From Rotaria sp. Silwood1 (Eukaryota > Rotifera > Eurotatoria > Philodinida > Philodinidae): a DNA stretch of 64,000 nucleotides. The stretch spans positions 1 through 64,000 of the forward strand of contig CAJNOP010000495.1 in the NCBI GenBank assembly GCA_905250075.1, read 5' to 3'. Positions 48,405-60,123 of the stretch are shown here, in pieces. Below the pieces are notes generated by a model that did no database searches, was not told the origin of the DNA, and saw only the letters and a program-made list of their open reading frames with translations. The position numbers and the translations under genes are program-made. Numbering within the stretch: the first letter of the stretch is position 1; every line of letters starts with the position of its first letter.

Positions 48405-48932
48405 CATGCAGAACCATAAGAAGGTTCTGGGATACTCTGTTTTTTTTCTTTTTTAGTGAGAAGTATTTTATTATCATTGAATGCTTTTCACTACGCACTA
48501 CTCGATTAAGCGGCAAAATATTCTGTTCTGCGCATAATAATGTATTATTTTCATAATCGAGCGCAGTCTACAAGCAAATAATCGTAGATTTTGCTCCTGA
48601 TTGACCTAATTTATGTTACCGATATGATAATTTTTGTCCTATTTAACCGTGTTTTGTATTATTTATTAAACCATAAACACAAGTTGAAATTAGTTGTTGT
48701 ACAAGCATTGATAATGCATTTATAGTGAAACCTTCATAACAAGCAGTAGAACATTGAAATTTGAACTGTTACGAGAATATTACCGTAGTGATTCTTATAC
48801 ATATGTCTAATTTGTAATCGTTGATATTGGCCTGTTATAGGATTTTTCAAAGATGTTGCGTCCCAGTCTCACTATGTCGTCATTAATTGTACATGATGTT
48901 CAATTCAATAGATGCCAGTTTATTTCAGCTGA

Positions 48933-48976
48933 GGGTGGGTGTAGATGTAGTTCTTTCTTACATTCACACCCACCCT
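48933..48976. repeat. GT/CA palindromic repeat 11
   Basis: Almost perfect short palindrome: GGGTGGGTGTAGATGTAG, loop TTCTTTCT, TACATTCACACCCACCC. It lies about 195 bases upstream of the MACPF gene start. Confidence 0.85.
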
Positions 48977-49127
48977 AGTACATCATGTTTGGTTGAATTT
49001 GTATTTATTGTGTCGCATATTCAAATAATATATTATCGGTACGATTGAATACTTTCGAACTTGATTAAGGTGTGCATCGGTGAATTCCATTCATCTGTAA
49101 CTAATTTACTTCCTTTCTTTAGGGTAC

Positions 49128-49136
49128 TATATATAT
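49128..49136 (+). promoter_or_regulatory. TATA box of the MACPF gene
   Basis: TATATATAT about 40 bases before the ATG at 49172, well placed for a core promoter with a very short 5' UTR. Support is positional. Confidence 0.45.
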
Positions 49137-49171
49137 TCAGTTTTTTCAACTCGTTCTATCATTGATCGAGA

Positions 49172-50962
49172 ATGATTTTGCTTGCTAGCTTTTGGTTTCT
49201 ATTTCTAATCGTCTCAGTTTATAGCCAACGCGATGAGGAAGTTGATGTTATTATGAAAGATGTACAAAGATACTTACTTGGACTTTCAGGAAGAACTTTG
49301 ACTACTAGTACTACGAGCACTGATGGAGCATTACCAAATTCCAATAAGATTGGACTTGGATACAACCCTATCTTTGGATCACCAGTTTGCTACAGTGGTG
49401 CCTGTCAGTCGGAAGGCTTTGCTCGACCAATATTGAAATTGAATTATTCAAAACGACCAATGGGCTCTTGTACAAACCTATTAATTCCAGAACATGTTGA
49501 CATCGATTGTCTACCATCGACAGCTATCACCAGTAGTACTGAAGTAATCGATAGCCTCGCAAAACTGTATCAAACTACTGCCTCTGGAATAGACGTTTCA
49601 GCGTCAATAAGCGGCTCGTTTTCTGCATTTTCCTACGCCCATTCATCACAAACTCGTTCAATGATTGACACCATGGTTCGTCAAAATTCTACTATTTTAT
49701 TTACTAGTGCTCAAATTAGTCACTTAAAATTATCTTCCTTCTCCCCAATGATGGACTTATCTGACAGTTTTCGATATGTGATTCAACGTCTGCCATGCTG
49801 TACATATTCTTCAAAAATCGAGCGTTATATCATATCCTACGTATTCAATTATTTTGGCTACACTTACATCAAAGACTTGTTGTTAGGTGGCATTGCTAAA
49901 CAGCTAATAACTATCAGTGAAGAAGAAAAATCTAATCTTGAGAAAAATGGAGTATCTACCAGCAACTCGATTCTCGCTTCGTATGGTGGACTCTTCTTTT
50001 CCGCCTCAATGAACATGAAATATAATACGGAGTCATCTAGTGAAAAAACCGATATTTTTAAGAAATATTCGAAACAAAGCAGTTTATCAACGTTGGGTGG
50101 AGATACTAGTATTCAATCTATGGAAGAATGGTCCAAGACGATTGCCTCAAACCCAGCTGTGATCAAACTCGGCATTAGTCCTATTTTTGATTTGCTCAAT
50201 GAAGACAAATTTCCAGATGATCCCAACATTAGTCGGAAGGCAGAAATGATTCAAACGACCTTGCAGAAATACATGAACAATCCAACGTTTTGTTACAATA
50301 ATTGTACGAATGGAACTTGTAAACCAAGCGGCTATTTTCAATTTGGCATTTGTGTATGTGAACCAGGCTATTATGGTGTCGACTGTGCACAAGTACCAAT
50401 GCCCAAGTCACCGACTGCCAGTGGTACACTCTGTGGATTTTCGTTGTCAAATAGATTTGAAATTGTTTGTGATGGCCAACAGAGCTGCAGTTCAGATTAT
50501 CAATATCAAACTGATTTTTACACATCAACTGGTAATGGTAATCAACTATCGATGGGCAGTTGCTTTAGGAAGGAAGAAAGTCTACAATTCAGTCCCATTG
50601 GTACACTCTGCGGTTTTGCAACGACTGCCACACGCAATCCTCTGAATATTCTTTGTAATGGTCAACACCCATTTCATCATGCATGCCCGAAAGGTTACAA
50701 ACGAGGGATGATTGGCAGTTGGGCAACATGTATTAAAACTATAGAAAAACAAGATGATTTACCTGGAACTCTATGCGGTATGCACGCTCGAAGGGAATAT
50801 AATTATCAACTTCCTTCATTTGGACATTATCGTTGCAACAATTATAATATTCAAGAGGGCCATTGTCCACCGGGCTATTGGTTTGCTTCTGGAATGAGTG
50901 CTTTTTTCTATGTCTCGTCAATTGCAGATTTGCATGTGGTCAGTTTTTGCGTTAAGTCATAA
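49172..50962 (+). CDS. Secreted MACPF-EGF protein with C-terminal Cys repeats
   Basis: One uninterrupted exon of 596 aa. A clear signal peptide covers residues 1-19. Residues about 60-370 form a membrane-attack-complex/perforin domain. It is recognised by the opening GLGYNPIFGSPVCYSG, the core motif YFGYTYIKDLLLGG (about 227-240, a variant of the usual Y-G-T-H-Y with Tyr-Thr in place of Thr-His) and the following Cys-poor amphipathic stretch. An EGF-like module follows (374-405, CYNNCTNGTC..FGICVCEPGYYGVDC). Three repeats of about 55-60 residues, each opening GTLCG (418, 477, 532), end the protein. The family forms membrane pores in immunity, venom or development; the target here is unknown. 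There is no intron, unlike the housekeeping genes here. A TATA box and GT/CA palindromes lie on both sides. Confidence 0.85.
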   Translation: MILLASFWFLFLIVSVYSQRDEEVDVIMKDVQRYLLGLSGRTLTTSTTSTDGALPNSNKIGLGYNPIFGSPVCYSGACQSEGFARPILKLNYSKRPMGSCTNLLIPEHVDIDCLPSTAITSSTEVIDSLAKLYQTTASGIDVSASISGSFSAFSYAHSSQTRSMIDTMVRQNSTILFTSAQISHLKLSSFSPMMDLSDSFRYVIQRLPCCTYSSKIERYIISYVFNYFGYTYIKDLLLGGIAKQLITISEEEKSNLEKNGVSTSNSILASYGGLFFSASMNMKYNTESSSEKTDIFKKYSKQSSLSTLGGDTSIQSMEEWSKTIASNPAVIKLGISPIFDLLNEDKFPDDPNISRKAEMIQTTLQKYMNNPTFCYNNCTNGTCKPSGYFQFGICVCEPGYYGVDCAQVPMPKSPTASGTLCGFSLSNRFEIVCDGQQSCSSDYQYQTDFYTSTGNGNQLSMGSCFRKEESLQFSPIGTLCGFATTATRNPLNILCNGQHPFHHACPKGYKRGMIGSWATCIKTIEKQDDLPGTLCGMHARREYNYQLPSFGHYRCNNYNIQEGHCPPGYWFASGMSAFFYVSSIADLHVVSFCVKS

Positions 50963-53900
50963 GTTTTTCCAGCATGTATCAGTTTGCAGTGTCGTGATTG
51001 TGACAAGAAATATACTAATATATTCTCTATCTAGATGTGACAATAATTATTCATTTCTGTATGCGATAGAAAGATGCCATACGAAGGAAAGACTGCGAGT
51101 CAATAATAACAAGGATGTGGGTGTGGGCTGCGGTGTGTGGTCGTGGGTGTGGATGTGAATCTTTTTTCCATCTACACTCATACCCACATTCTTAGTTGCT
51201 TCCGATGATGAAGAAAGAGTAAGATTAATATATTGTTATGTACAGTTGAAAATGAGAAGAAAATTTCTTTAAAAGAAAAGATTTTCTTAGTTTTATGTGT
51301 TTCTATTTATTTGTAATGACTATATGAAATTTTTGTTTCGGACAATCGTATTGAAATATTTCTATCTTGAAACAAGCTTTCTTCAAATCTCTCTTTGCAT
51401 ATCAAGGATCATTTCAATATGACAGTTTGTATGTTGTCACTCTATTTTGTTTTAAAAACTATTTTTTTCATTTTGTTTTCTTAATTTTTCCAGAAAATGT
51501 TCATAAAAAAAGTGTGCTTATAATGAAAAATAGAATCGAAGAACAAACAAAGCTCGTAACCTTTCCTACACATTAACACAGGTGACTTTAGAACAAAAAT
51601 GATGAAGAATTAGAATATAACGAGTGAGCTTATGATTATCATAAATGTTCAATGGTTGTTTCTCTTTAATCTAGCATTTTTATTGAGCCATGCTCTGGTG
51701 AATCTTGGCAATCTTTTATATTTCTCTTGCATAGTCACCAGAAAAATGATCGTTTGTTGCAATTGGAATTGTGAACCATAAAATGGTTATTATCAGTATT
51801 ATAATGAGCGATTAAGGAATATCATTACCAATCGCATAAATAATATTGAATACACGAAGTCTATTAGAGTATGCAAATATTGGTCCTTAATCTATGTTCT
51901 TGATCTATCAAGTCTTCTTTTTTAATTTATTTGATAATCAATTCCAAATCTTTATTCAGCATGATAGTAATTTTTATGAAACGGCTTTGATCTTGATAGA
52001 TTATTATTTGCTGCAGCTTCCATTGCATTTTTATATAATGTTCGATCATAATACATTGCAATCGATGGTAACTCGGTAATTGGAATACATGGGCGAAGGC
52101 GAGTGAGTATAAACGAAAGTGCAATTCAAATTCACAGCCAAATTGATTTTGAAAAGATTTGAATATCTTTAACAATCTTTTGTCATCGTCAAAGCATTTA
52201 CAAGCATGTGATTAATAATTCAATTTGAGAAGACCATATATGATAATATAGATATGAATATTATTGATACCTAAATTATTAAACAGATTCAAAGAAAAAT
52301 ATTTCAATCATTTTAATCTTATTTCCTATGTACATTGTTTATTTGAAAAGTATTTAAAGCACTAAATTTTGCGACTTATCTAAATACAACGATACCCTTT
52401 TTTCTATCTGAATTTTCATATTCAAAGTTTGTAGAAAAGAAACTAATAACGTACAATTACGGCTCTGTTTATTGAACAATTATTCAATTTTAAAAAGAGT
52501 TCAATACTCATTACTTGGTTTTTATTGTTGTTTGTTATTTTTTGATGATTCACATGACAATCTAACAAATACTTCAGAAGAATTAATGATGACGGTGTTT
52601 GATGAATTCGGTCAAACAAAATAAGCAATATTATCTTTACAATATTTCGATCATTAATATATAGACCAAATAAGAAGGTTACAGTTAAGTTTTGATGTCT
52701 GATCACTTTCAGAAAAGTATGAGTTGTAAAGATCCGCTACATGAGAATAAAGAACTAAAATTGAGTATATACTTGATTACCTGTTCATTAGATTCAATTT
52801 TTGTTGTAATTATTTGTTCCTATTTAATAATAATACGAATTAGTTTATCTTTAGATAAATCTTGTAACTAAACAGAAAAATATTTTGATAATCTATCTCT
52901 ATATGTTCATTGTTTGTTTTATTGTCATACGATTTCCAGTCATTTTTTTAAAATATTATGATAAAAACGAAGACTGTTGTCTAAAACAAAATCAAACTTT
53001 TCTCAAGTGTCATATATAGAACGTACAAGGATCACATAAGTGATCTGAATGTGTCAGGATACCTGCCAGTTCTTATTATTGATTATGCACAGACAAGCGA
53101 CTTGTCAGACAAAGATTCTGTAATCATTCGAAAATAATACTAAACTCTTCGTAGAAGAGTAAGAGTATGCAATCGGTTAGGTAGTTCAGTTGAATAACAA
53201 AACTTGATTTAATTGAAGACATAATTGAGATTCTTGTTCACAAACCATTTTCAATAAAGATTTTTGGCTTGTCGTTTTTTAGCCAGCATATTTCTAGGAT
53301 CGAGTAGATCTCAATATCCTAAAAATATTGCTAGTTCACTTCTTTTCTGATTTCAATTTTATTTCTTTTCCACGCGCGACCATGTATACTTATATTTATT
53401 GGAAATAAGACTAAAATAAGAATTCACAATATGAGGAAAAATACGTTCTTTCATTGGGATCGTTCGTTTCGCAAATAAAATATCGATCTTGACTCGCATT
53501 CTATCGTTACTATGTTCCACAACTATATCCCTTTCGCAATATCTGAATTGACCTCGTCCATGTCTTGTTTGCACCTTTCTTACTATAAATGGAGTTAATT
53601 ATGTAGTTTCAAACTTCAAGAATGTTTGATTCCCCTTGAAATATTTATTTTTATAGTGACACAATCAAGAAGAATACTTTCGTTTATGATTACGCGTTCG
53701 CTTCTTGCGATGCACATTGACTTCAATATGAGTAACAGTAGACTACGTGATATTTGATATTCTCCTATGTTACATTAAAACGACGCTAACAAGAAAGCAT
53801 CTCTAACTTCAGATACCCTTTGACTTCCAATTTTTACTGTGAGAAAAGGTCTCGATGAAACCAAGAAAAGTCTAAGATGATGGGACCCATACGCTTCACT

Positions 53901-54161
53901 TAACCAATATCAAATACCTTTTATATTGAAAAGAAAGCATTCTTCCCCCATTTTCTTTCCTTATCTAAAGAAAGAAGTTAAAATTTCGAATACTGTTCAT
54001 AAAGACTATATCAGATTTCAAATTTTTTCATTCAAAAGGTTCTATAACTCTCGAAATATTGTCATCTTATTTCTTCATTGTTATAGCAAACCATAAAGAA
54101 AACAATAAGTAAAAAAATATATTGCCTATTTCCCCAAAAACTACGCGAATGGTAACGAAAA
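50963..54161. other. Gene-free region
   Basis: About 3.2 kb with no gene I can support. After the GT/CA palindrome at 51113-51189 the sequence is AT-rich. A minus-strand stretch at about 51700-52190 has protein-like runs in shifting frames (for example FAYSNRLRVFNIIYAIGNDI) and may be an old pseudogene, but this is weak. Confidence 0.45.
51113..51189. repeat. GT/CA palindromic repeat 12
   Basis: A long G-rich arm, GGATGTGGGTGTGGGCTGCG then GTGTGTGGTCGTGGGTGTGG, a pyrimidine loop with ATCTTTTTTCC, and a shorter C-rich arm ATCTACACTCATACCCACAT. It lies about 150 bases downstream of the MACPF stop codon. Confidence 0.8.
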
Positions 54162-54207
54162 TACAGGATGTCCCAAGGGGTATGGGTGTTCGTGTAGTTT
54201 TTTTTAA
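54162..54207. mobile_element. Solo Tc1/mariner-type terminus
   Basis: TACAGGATGTCCCAAGGGG has the same start as the MITE at 44032-44530 (TACAGGATGTTTCAAA). The element is cut about 50 bases in by the hAT end at 54216. I do not find its other end before or after the assembly gap. Confidence 0.45.
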
Positions 54208-54215
54208 GCGATACC

Positions 54216-55405
54216 TAGGGATGCAACAAACCCGAACATTTAGGATTTGATATTAGGAAGTTTGGATTCGAATTTAGGTTTGGATTTGACATCTGATATT
54301 TGGGTTTTGTTTGGATTTGTTATCTAATGTTTGGATTTGGATTTGGTTTTGATACCTAATGTTTGGATTTGATTTCCCTTTGGTTTCGAATAACCCAAAC
54401 GGTTTGGATTTGGGAATATAATTTTTCAGTAGTGTAATTTTCTTAGTCCTGTAAAGTTTTTATCATTTGTTTACAACTTCAGGTATCAAACTAGATTGTA
54501 TGTTCGCGTAGGCTATTAGAAAACTGTTTGAGTGGAGTGTTCTTTCATTGTATTCGGTACGTATATGTCTTAGCAGTTCTGTAGTGCCATAGGTTTCTAA
54601 TGCATATTTATCTGTTAAACGGCTCTGATCAAATTGTTGGTCAGAGGAATATTAAATTCTATTCCATTCAAAGCTCTTTAGATATATGATACACTATCAT
54701 TTTATCTCTTTTTAAGTATACGCATAGACTGCTAAAATTGTACACTATTAAAAACAAGAAATTTATGCATTTCAAAGTATCACTTATTCATATCAACCAA
54801 TATTTAATTCTTATATACTGTGTTCACCTATTTTACATCGTTTTTGCTACGTTGTGTTATGGTTCTAAGAGTTATTGATTTACTTTCTTTTTGACAGTTT
54901 AGTCGCCCAAGACTACTCTCTGAAGAAACAACTAGTGCCCACGATGTGGGAGGGAATGAAGTAGGCTAGCCCCCACTTTTTGGACTTGCCTAGGAAATTT
55001 TTCTCCTAACTGCCTGGAAAATCTGGCAGACAGCTTGTTTTTCACTAAAGCCTAGCAGAAAATTAGCAGTTTTCACAAAGTCTGCGAGAAAGTGTGCTGT
55101 TTTTGGCGAAATCTCTCAATTTATCCGTGATTTTGGCTGAATTTTGCCTGACAATCTGTGATGGATTTCTCAACATGTGTCTGCAATAAAATTCAATAAT
55201 GTTTGCCAAATCATCAGCCCCTTCCACTTTTCAAAAATATAGAAAGCCTTGGAAACAACACAAGTAATAATTGCAGTGGTTAATGTACTAGTGCATGTGA
55301 TGATTAATTGTGGTATTTTAAAAGGACGATTTCAATATAGTGAAAGGATCTTGAGAATACTTACAATGGAAGGGTGTGAACTGTTGAGCGAATAGACTGA
55401 GTATA
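54216..55405. mobile_element. hAT element, left end only, running to assembly gap
   Basis: TAGGGATGCAACAAACCCG is a typical hAT terminus. It is followed by about 200 bases of subterminal repeats built on GTTTGGATTTG / CCCAAACGG words (54240-54420). The 8 bases before it, GCGATACC, would be the target duplication. No matching right end is seen before the N gap at 55406 or after it, so the right limit given is simply the gap. There is no transposase frame in the part present. Confidence 0.6.
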
Positions 55406-55505
55406 NNNNNNNNNNNNNNNNNNNNNNNNNNNNNNNNNNNNNNNNNNNNNNNNNNNNNNNNNNNNNNNNNNNNNNNNNNNNNNNNNNNNNNNNNNNNNNN
55501 NNNNN
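55406..55505. other. Assembly gap (100 N)
   Basis: Exactly 100 N, a conventional placeholder for a gap of unknown size. Features on either side should not be assumed to be adjacent. Confidence 0.99.
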
Positions 55506-56642
55506 CCAAAAATATTCATATCCAAACGGACAATATCTTTACACGAGTACGAACTTTAACATATCAATGGGGTAAATCAACCAAAAGGTTTAACTTTTAT
55601 TTCGACTAAGTTTTCAAAAACGAATGATATACCAACTCATGATTGGCAATCAATTATACAAGTGAGTTTAGATTAATACCAAAGTAAGAAGTGAACAAAT
55701 TTTACTCGAGTCAAAGAATCGCTTGATTATTAGTGTTTCGAAATGAAGGATTCAAACTGGGAAAAATCAAAATCCAATGGTCCAGCTTTATTCTGAGAAT
55801 TATTTATCTAAACACGTTATTTGTATTGTCATTCGTTTGAAGTACTGAAAGCCAACACCAGCGACAAAAGCAGTGTCACTCGATGTGAAAAGAAAAAGTT
55901 AATCAGCAAAGAGTTAATTTGCTCTGTTAGTGCAATAATTAAACTTTCAGTTCTTTTTTTTTCTTTCCATCTTTGAATTTCTATTTATTCTACTTTTGAA
56001 TTTCTTGTTATTTATTCTGTGATTTTATTATTTATTTAAATTATTTTTCTTGTACTAAATTAATCATGATACAAATAAAAATTATTTCTTGTGCAAATAA
56101 AATCTGCATTTTTTTACTAATTTAATTTGAATTTCTTATTAACAAAGTTTGAATTTTTACAGACTTCAATTAAAAAAACTGATCATTATCGTATTGACCA
56201 TCCAATATTGACAATGATCATTTTTCTGCTTTTTTACTAATCATTTCATTTGTTTTACTGATGACAAATCATATTCTCGAAATTTTATTAGTTTTATTGG
56301 TTCTCTAATCCATCATTCGCACAGCTATACGATACTAATACACAAAAAACAATGTATATCACAATATGTGCAAAATAATCATAAGGATATATTTAAAACA
56401 TACGTTGTTTTTTTCTGGTTGGAAAATTTACCTTTAAGAGCCTTTTGAGTTAAGAAACGACCTTTTACCAAAAAGGCTGCTCAATCGATTTTTTTTTGAA
56501 TTTTGATTTTACATACATATTTCAAAAGTGTTCAAGTTAGCAAGTCTTTTGTTACTAAGAGCACTTCGATAGCTCAAGTCTTCACTGAGATAGTCAATTT
56601 TTAATTTGACACCATTTTCCTTCAACTGATGATGTTGATCTC
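55506..56642. other. Gene-free region right of the gap
   Basis: AT-rich sequence with long T runs. I see no coding exon, RNA gene or clear repeat end up to the duplication preceding the hAT element at 56651. Confidence 0.5.
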
Positions 56643-56650
56643 ACCTGTGT

Positions 56651-59600
56651 TAGTGTTTGACATGGGTCAATTTTTTAGTGACCCAACCCGAGTTTTTTGT
56701 TGACCCGATCTGATCTGGTTGTATTATAACCCGACCCGAGGACAAGAATTTTTTTTCAAGACATGACCCGATCCGAAGGCAATTATTTTTTGATTAATAC
56801 AAGCAAAGCTTTAGCATATATATCTTTTAGAATTAATTAGAATTTACTCATTTTAAACAAAAATCAATGTGTATTCTATTTTGACAAGTTGCGTTTTGTC
56901 TTGTCCAGCATTCTATTTAAAATTATTTTATTTTGTTTTATGTTCATTTCTTTTCTTTTCTTTTTCTTTTTTTTCTTCTCTTTTACTTGTTTTTCTTGAT
57001 TGAACGTAGAAAACCAATATCATCAATTACATCCGCGAAATGTTTGATTGACGTTCGGATATCACTTGCCCAGCCGCACTAAAGCTACGTTCCACGCTAG
57101 CCGATGTTGCTGGGACTGTGAAAATTTGAAATGCGAGTTTAGCCAAAGATGGATAAAACCAATCATTGTCTTCCAAAATTCAAGTATATCAGATGTGTTT
57201 GTTTCACAATGGTCAAATTTAAGATATCGAGATATTTCATCTTTTTTACGTGATATTGGTGGATTATCTACATATCTTGCAAAATAATCACGATTGTCAT
57301 GATCATCATCACTGTCACTACGCATAAGTACTGATGATGCAACAGATTGAGTAATACCTTCTAATCTTTTTCTTAAATATTTTTGTGGTCGTGTTTGTTC
57401 TTCTTTCGTTGCCTGCCGCAAAGTATGATAACTTGGATTCAGCATAGCAGCTGCAAAATGAATATCTTGTGATTCTATTTTTTGCTCCAGAATGGCACTA
57501 CACTTTTTTTTTAAAACCTAGTATTGATGAGTCAACAGTTGTTATCTTTAGTTCATCTTTTCAATACCAAACAGAGGGAACCATCATAGTCAATGTAGGG
57601 CGATCCTTTGTTTGAAGATCGACGATTATCCGACGAAATGGCTCAAGAAACCAGAGGATATCCTATAAAATAATGCAGAGATTTCGAATATGAATAAATT
57701 TCTGTGACTAATCATACGAGTATCGAATACAATTTAACGAAATATAGTGCTTACCTTAAGTACTTTTCAGTCGATCGATGTAAGAAGATGAAGCATATTC
57801 ATTTCAGAGAGAATTATAATCAGAATGTCATATGATCCATCAATGCTATTTAACATCGCATGTAATGACAACCAAGTTGTTTGACTTTCTTGAATAAGAC
57901 ATATACCACCTTTTTCTTGTATTTTTCTATTTAAGCCTGTCTTTCTGATATATCGAACCTTTTTTTACATCCATTAATGGTTAAAACTACTATACGTAAT
58001 GGACCGGTGCATTGTTCATCAAATTCACTGTTCAACTCACCCGAATCACTGTCGTCTGACTCTTTTCGTCTCTTTATTTTTTTAGTAGTTTGGAGAGTAT
58101 CATCAACGGTGGCTTTAGGCACTATATTTATATCGAAAAATTTAATAAGTCTAAAAATTTAATCCTAGGATAGATTGTTGACATGTGAAGGTATCTAAAA
58201 GAATATTATGTATGCGATGAACGATACAATGAACAATTTGGTCATGTGAAAGAGCTGCTTTCAAATTTGATCCACGATCAATAACGAAAATTGCTGATTT
58301 TCGATACTATTGAATATTAAATTCGTTCAGAATTGCGTCAATTGATTTGAATACATTCTCTGCCGATTTTTTCTGATATAGGAACTCACGACAACATAAA
58401 ACAATTGTATTTATAACAGAATCTTCAACGAAAATAGCTGTCATACCTGTAAATATAAGATAGATATGCTTTATAACATAAGAAAAAAACCTTTTATACC
58501 CAGATGTGTGTGTTTTTTATACCGATCTGTCTAAAGATCTCGATTAAACGCCAGTTCACCACGTGCACCTGCAGCAGCTAAATGAGCTGCTACTTCTGAT
58601 CGAGTAATGCCTACAAGAGTTTGAATACGTCTTTTGACTGTATTTGCACAAGGCAAAATATTTTCTGCTCTTACTTTTCCTACAGGTAATCGTGCGTATC
58701 GAGCACCAATATCTAACAAGAACTGAGATACAATTATAAAACATGGATCTTCAACACAGTGAAATGGACACATGCTAGTCACGCACCAGTTAGCAATAGA
58801 ATCAATTAGTTCTGTACAATGTGTATCTGAAATATTTTTTTCTTGAATAACCTAACAAAAAAAATAAACCGGTCTGACTATCTGCTGAAATTGGTGAGGA
58901 GAAATGAAAACATACTTCAGGAAGAGTTGGTTGATTTACATCTTTGTTTGAACAGTTATGATCTGTAAGATTGTTGGTACCTGTACCGTTAGATCCGAAA
59001 CGAAACATGAACGTGGTAAAGCAATCTTCACAACTTACAAATCCATCAATAATTTTAAATTCATTAGTTTTCTCATTGATAATTTCAGCTAGTAAGCCGA
59101 GCTTTGACCAGCGTGAACTTGACGACTTTTTTGCGTTGTAATTCTTGATTACATATTTGTCAGGTTTAGTTCGAAGAAGTTTCTTAATATCACTTGAATT
59201 TATCATATAGATGACTTTTGATGAAAATTGAAGCAATACGAGTAACAAGTATAAAGTAAACGCACAAAACGAATTCAATATTATCAGGAGTGATAAAAAG
59301 AGTTGAAATGGATGTATGCATCGATATTTATTTACACCTTATTTCTATTTAGCTCTATTTTTTTTTCTTAAAGTACTTTAATGTTGTCTCTTTGACAGTT
59401 CTCTAACAATTTTTTTCGATTCTGTCATTTTAGGAGTATCATCATGGTTGAAAAATGTATTCGATCTTCTTTCTTTCCTTTCTAGTAGCATATATATGTA
59501 CTTATCAGCTGTGCTTAAAATTCCTTGTTTTTCTACTATAATGTGTATCCGTATATATATCAGTCGATCGCTTTTCTTTCTTTTGAGAAATTCAATTTGT

Positions 59601-59985
59601 CAGTTCCTTTGTTTTTATTTTATTGTGCATTTAAAAACATAAGAACATGTCCTTGATCTTTTCTCGGTTTTAATGTACCACTGATTTGGGGTAGTTAGAG
59701 CAACAATATCATCTGATAATACTTCAGTGTTTTTCTGCATTCATTTATATCATGTACGGAATTTAAGACTATCACATCACTAGATAATATATTATATACT
59801 TAATATAAATGCTCGTAAGATATCAATGAATGGAAAATAATGAAATAACACAAAAGATGATATTATACATGTTGCTTTATTGTATCTAATTGTTTGTTGT
59901 GATATGACAGAACTTATGAACAAAAAATTAACATGATTTTCATTTCTGAAAAATACATATCTGACCCGACTCGAGTCGAACACTG
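56651..59985 (-). mobile_element. hAT transposon, decayed autonomous copy
   Basis: Terminal repeats are TAGTGTTTGACATGGGTCA on the left and CAGTGTTCGACTCGAGTCGG (complement of the right end). They are followed inward by GACCCGA-type subterminal repeats (56690-56775, 59961-59975). The flanking 8-mers ACCTGTGT (56643-56650) and ACTGGTGT (59986-59993) match at six of eight positions, as expected for an old hAT duplication. The 3.3-kb length and a minus-strand transposase between the ends show it was once autonomous. Diverged ends and a broken enzyme mark it as an old, inactive copy. Confidence 0.85.
57027..59206 (-). pseudogene. hAT transposase, frameshifted
   Basis: Pieces lie in order on the minus strand. 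At 58802-59206 is an N-terminal part with Cys/His positions like a BED finger (FVSCEDCFTTFMF..DHNCSNKD). At 58531-58782 is a region with LPVGKVRAENILP and ITRSEVAAHLAAAGARGELA. At 57760-58122 are acidic/basic and HAMLNSIDGSYD stretches, and at 57040-57445 the C-terminal region with SDILEFWKTMI. Then a one-base frameshift leads into WFYPSLAKLAFQIFTVPATS and SASVERSFSAAGQVISERQS, the hAT dimerisation motif, ending at a TAA at 57027. A TGA near 57585 and a slip in an A9 run near 57510 are further breaks. The enzyme cannot be made from this copy. Confidence 0.8.
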
Positions 59986-60123
59986 ACTGGTGTCCACTGA
60001 GAAGCATGTCATTTTTGTTTGAGGTGACACAGAATCATAAAAATTTCAGGATAGGTACACATTGAGTTATCCTACCAAATACCCTCCCCCCTCCCTCCAA
60101 CTCTAGATATCGTTCTATGGTCG

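Noticed and set aside
50147..50921. Several frames of 60-110 codons on both strands
   Set aside because: They lie within the MACPF coding region in other frames.
55318..55509. 63-codon frame across the N gap
   Set aside because: Most of it is unknown sequence.
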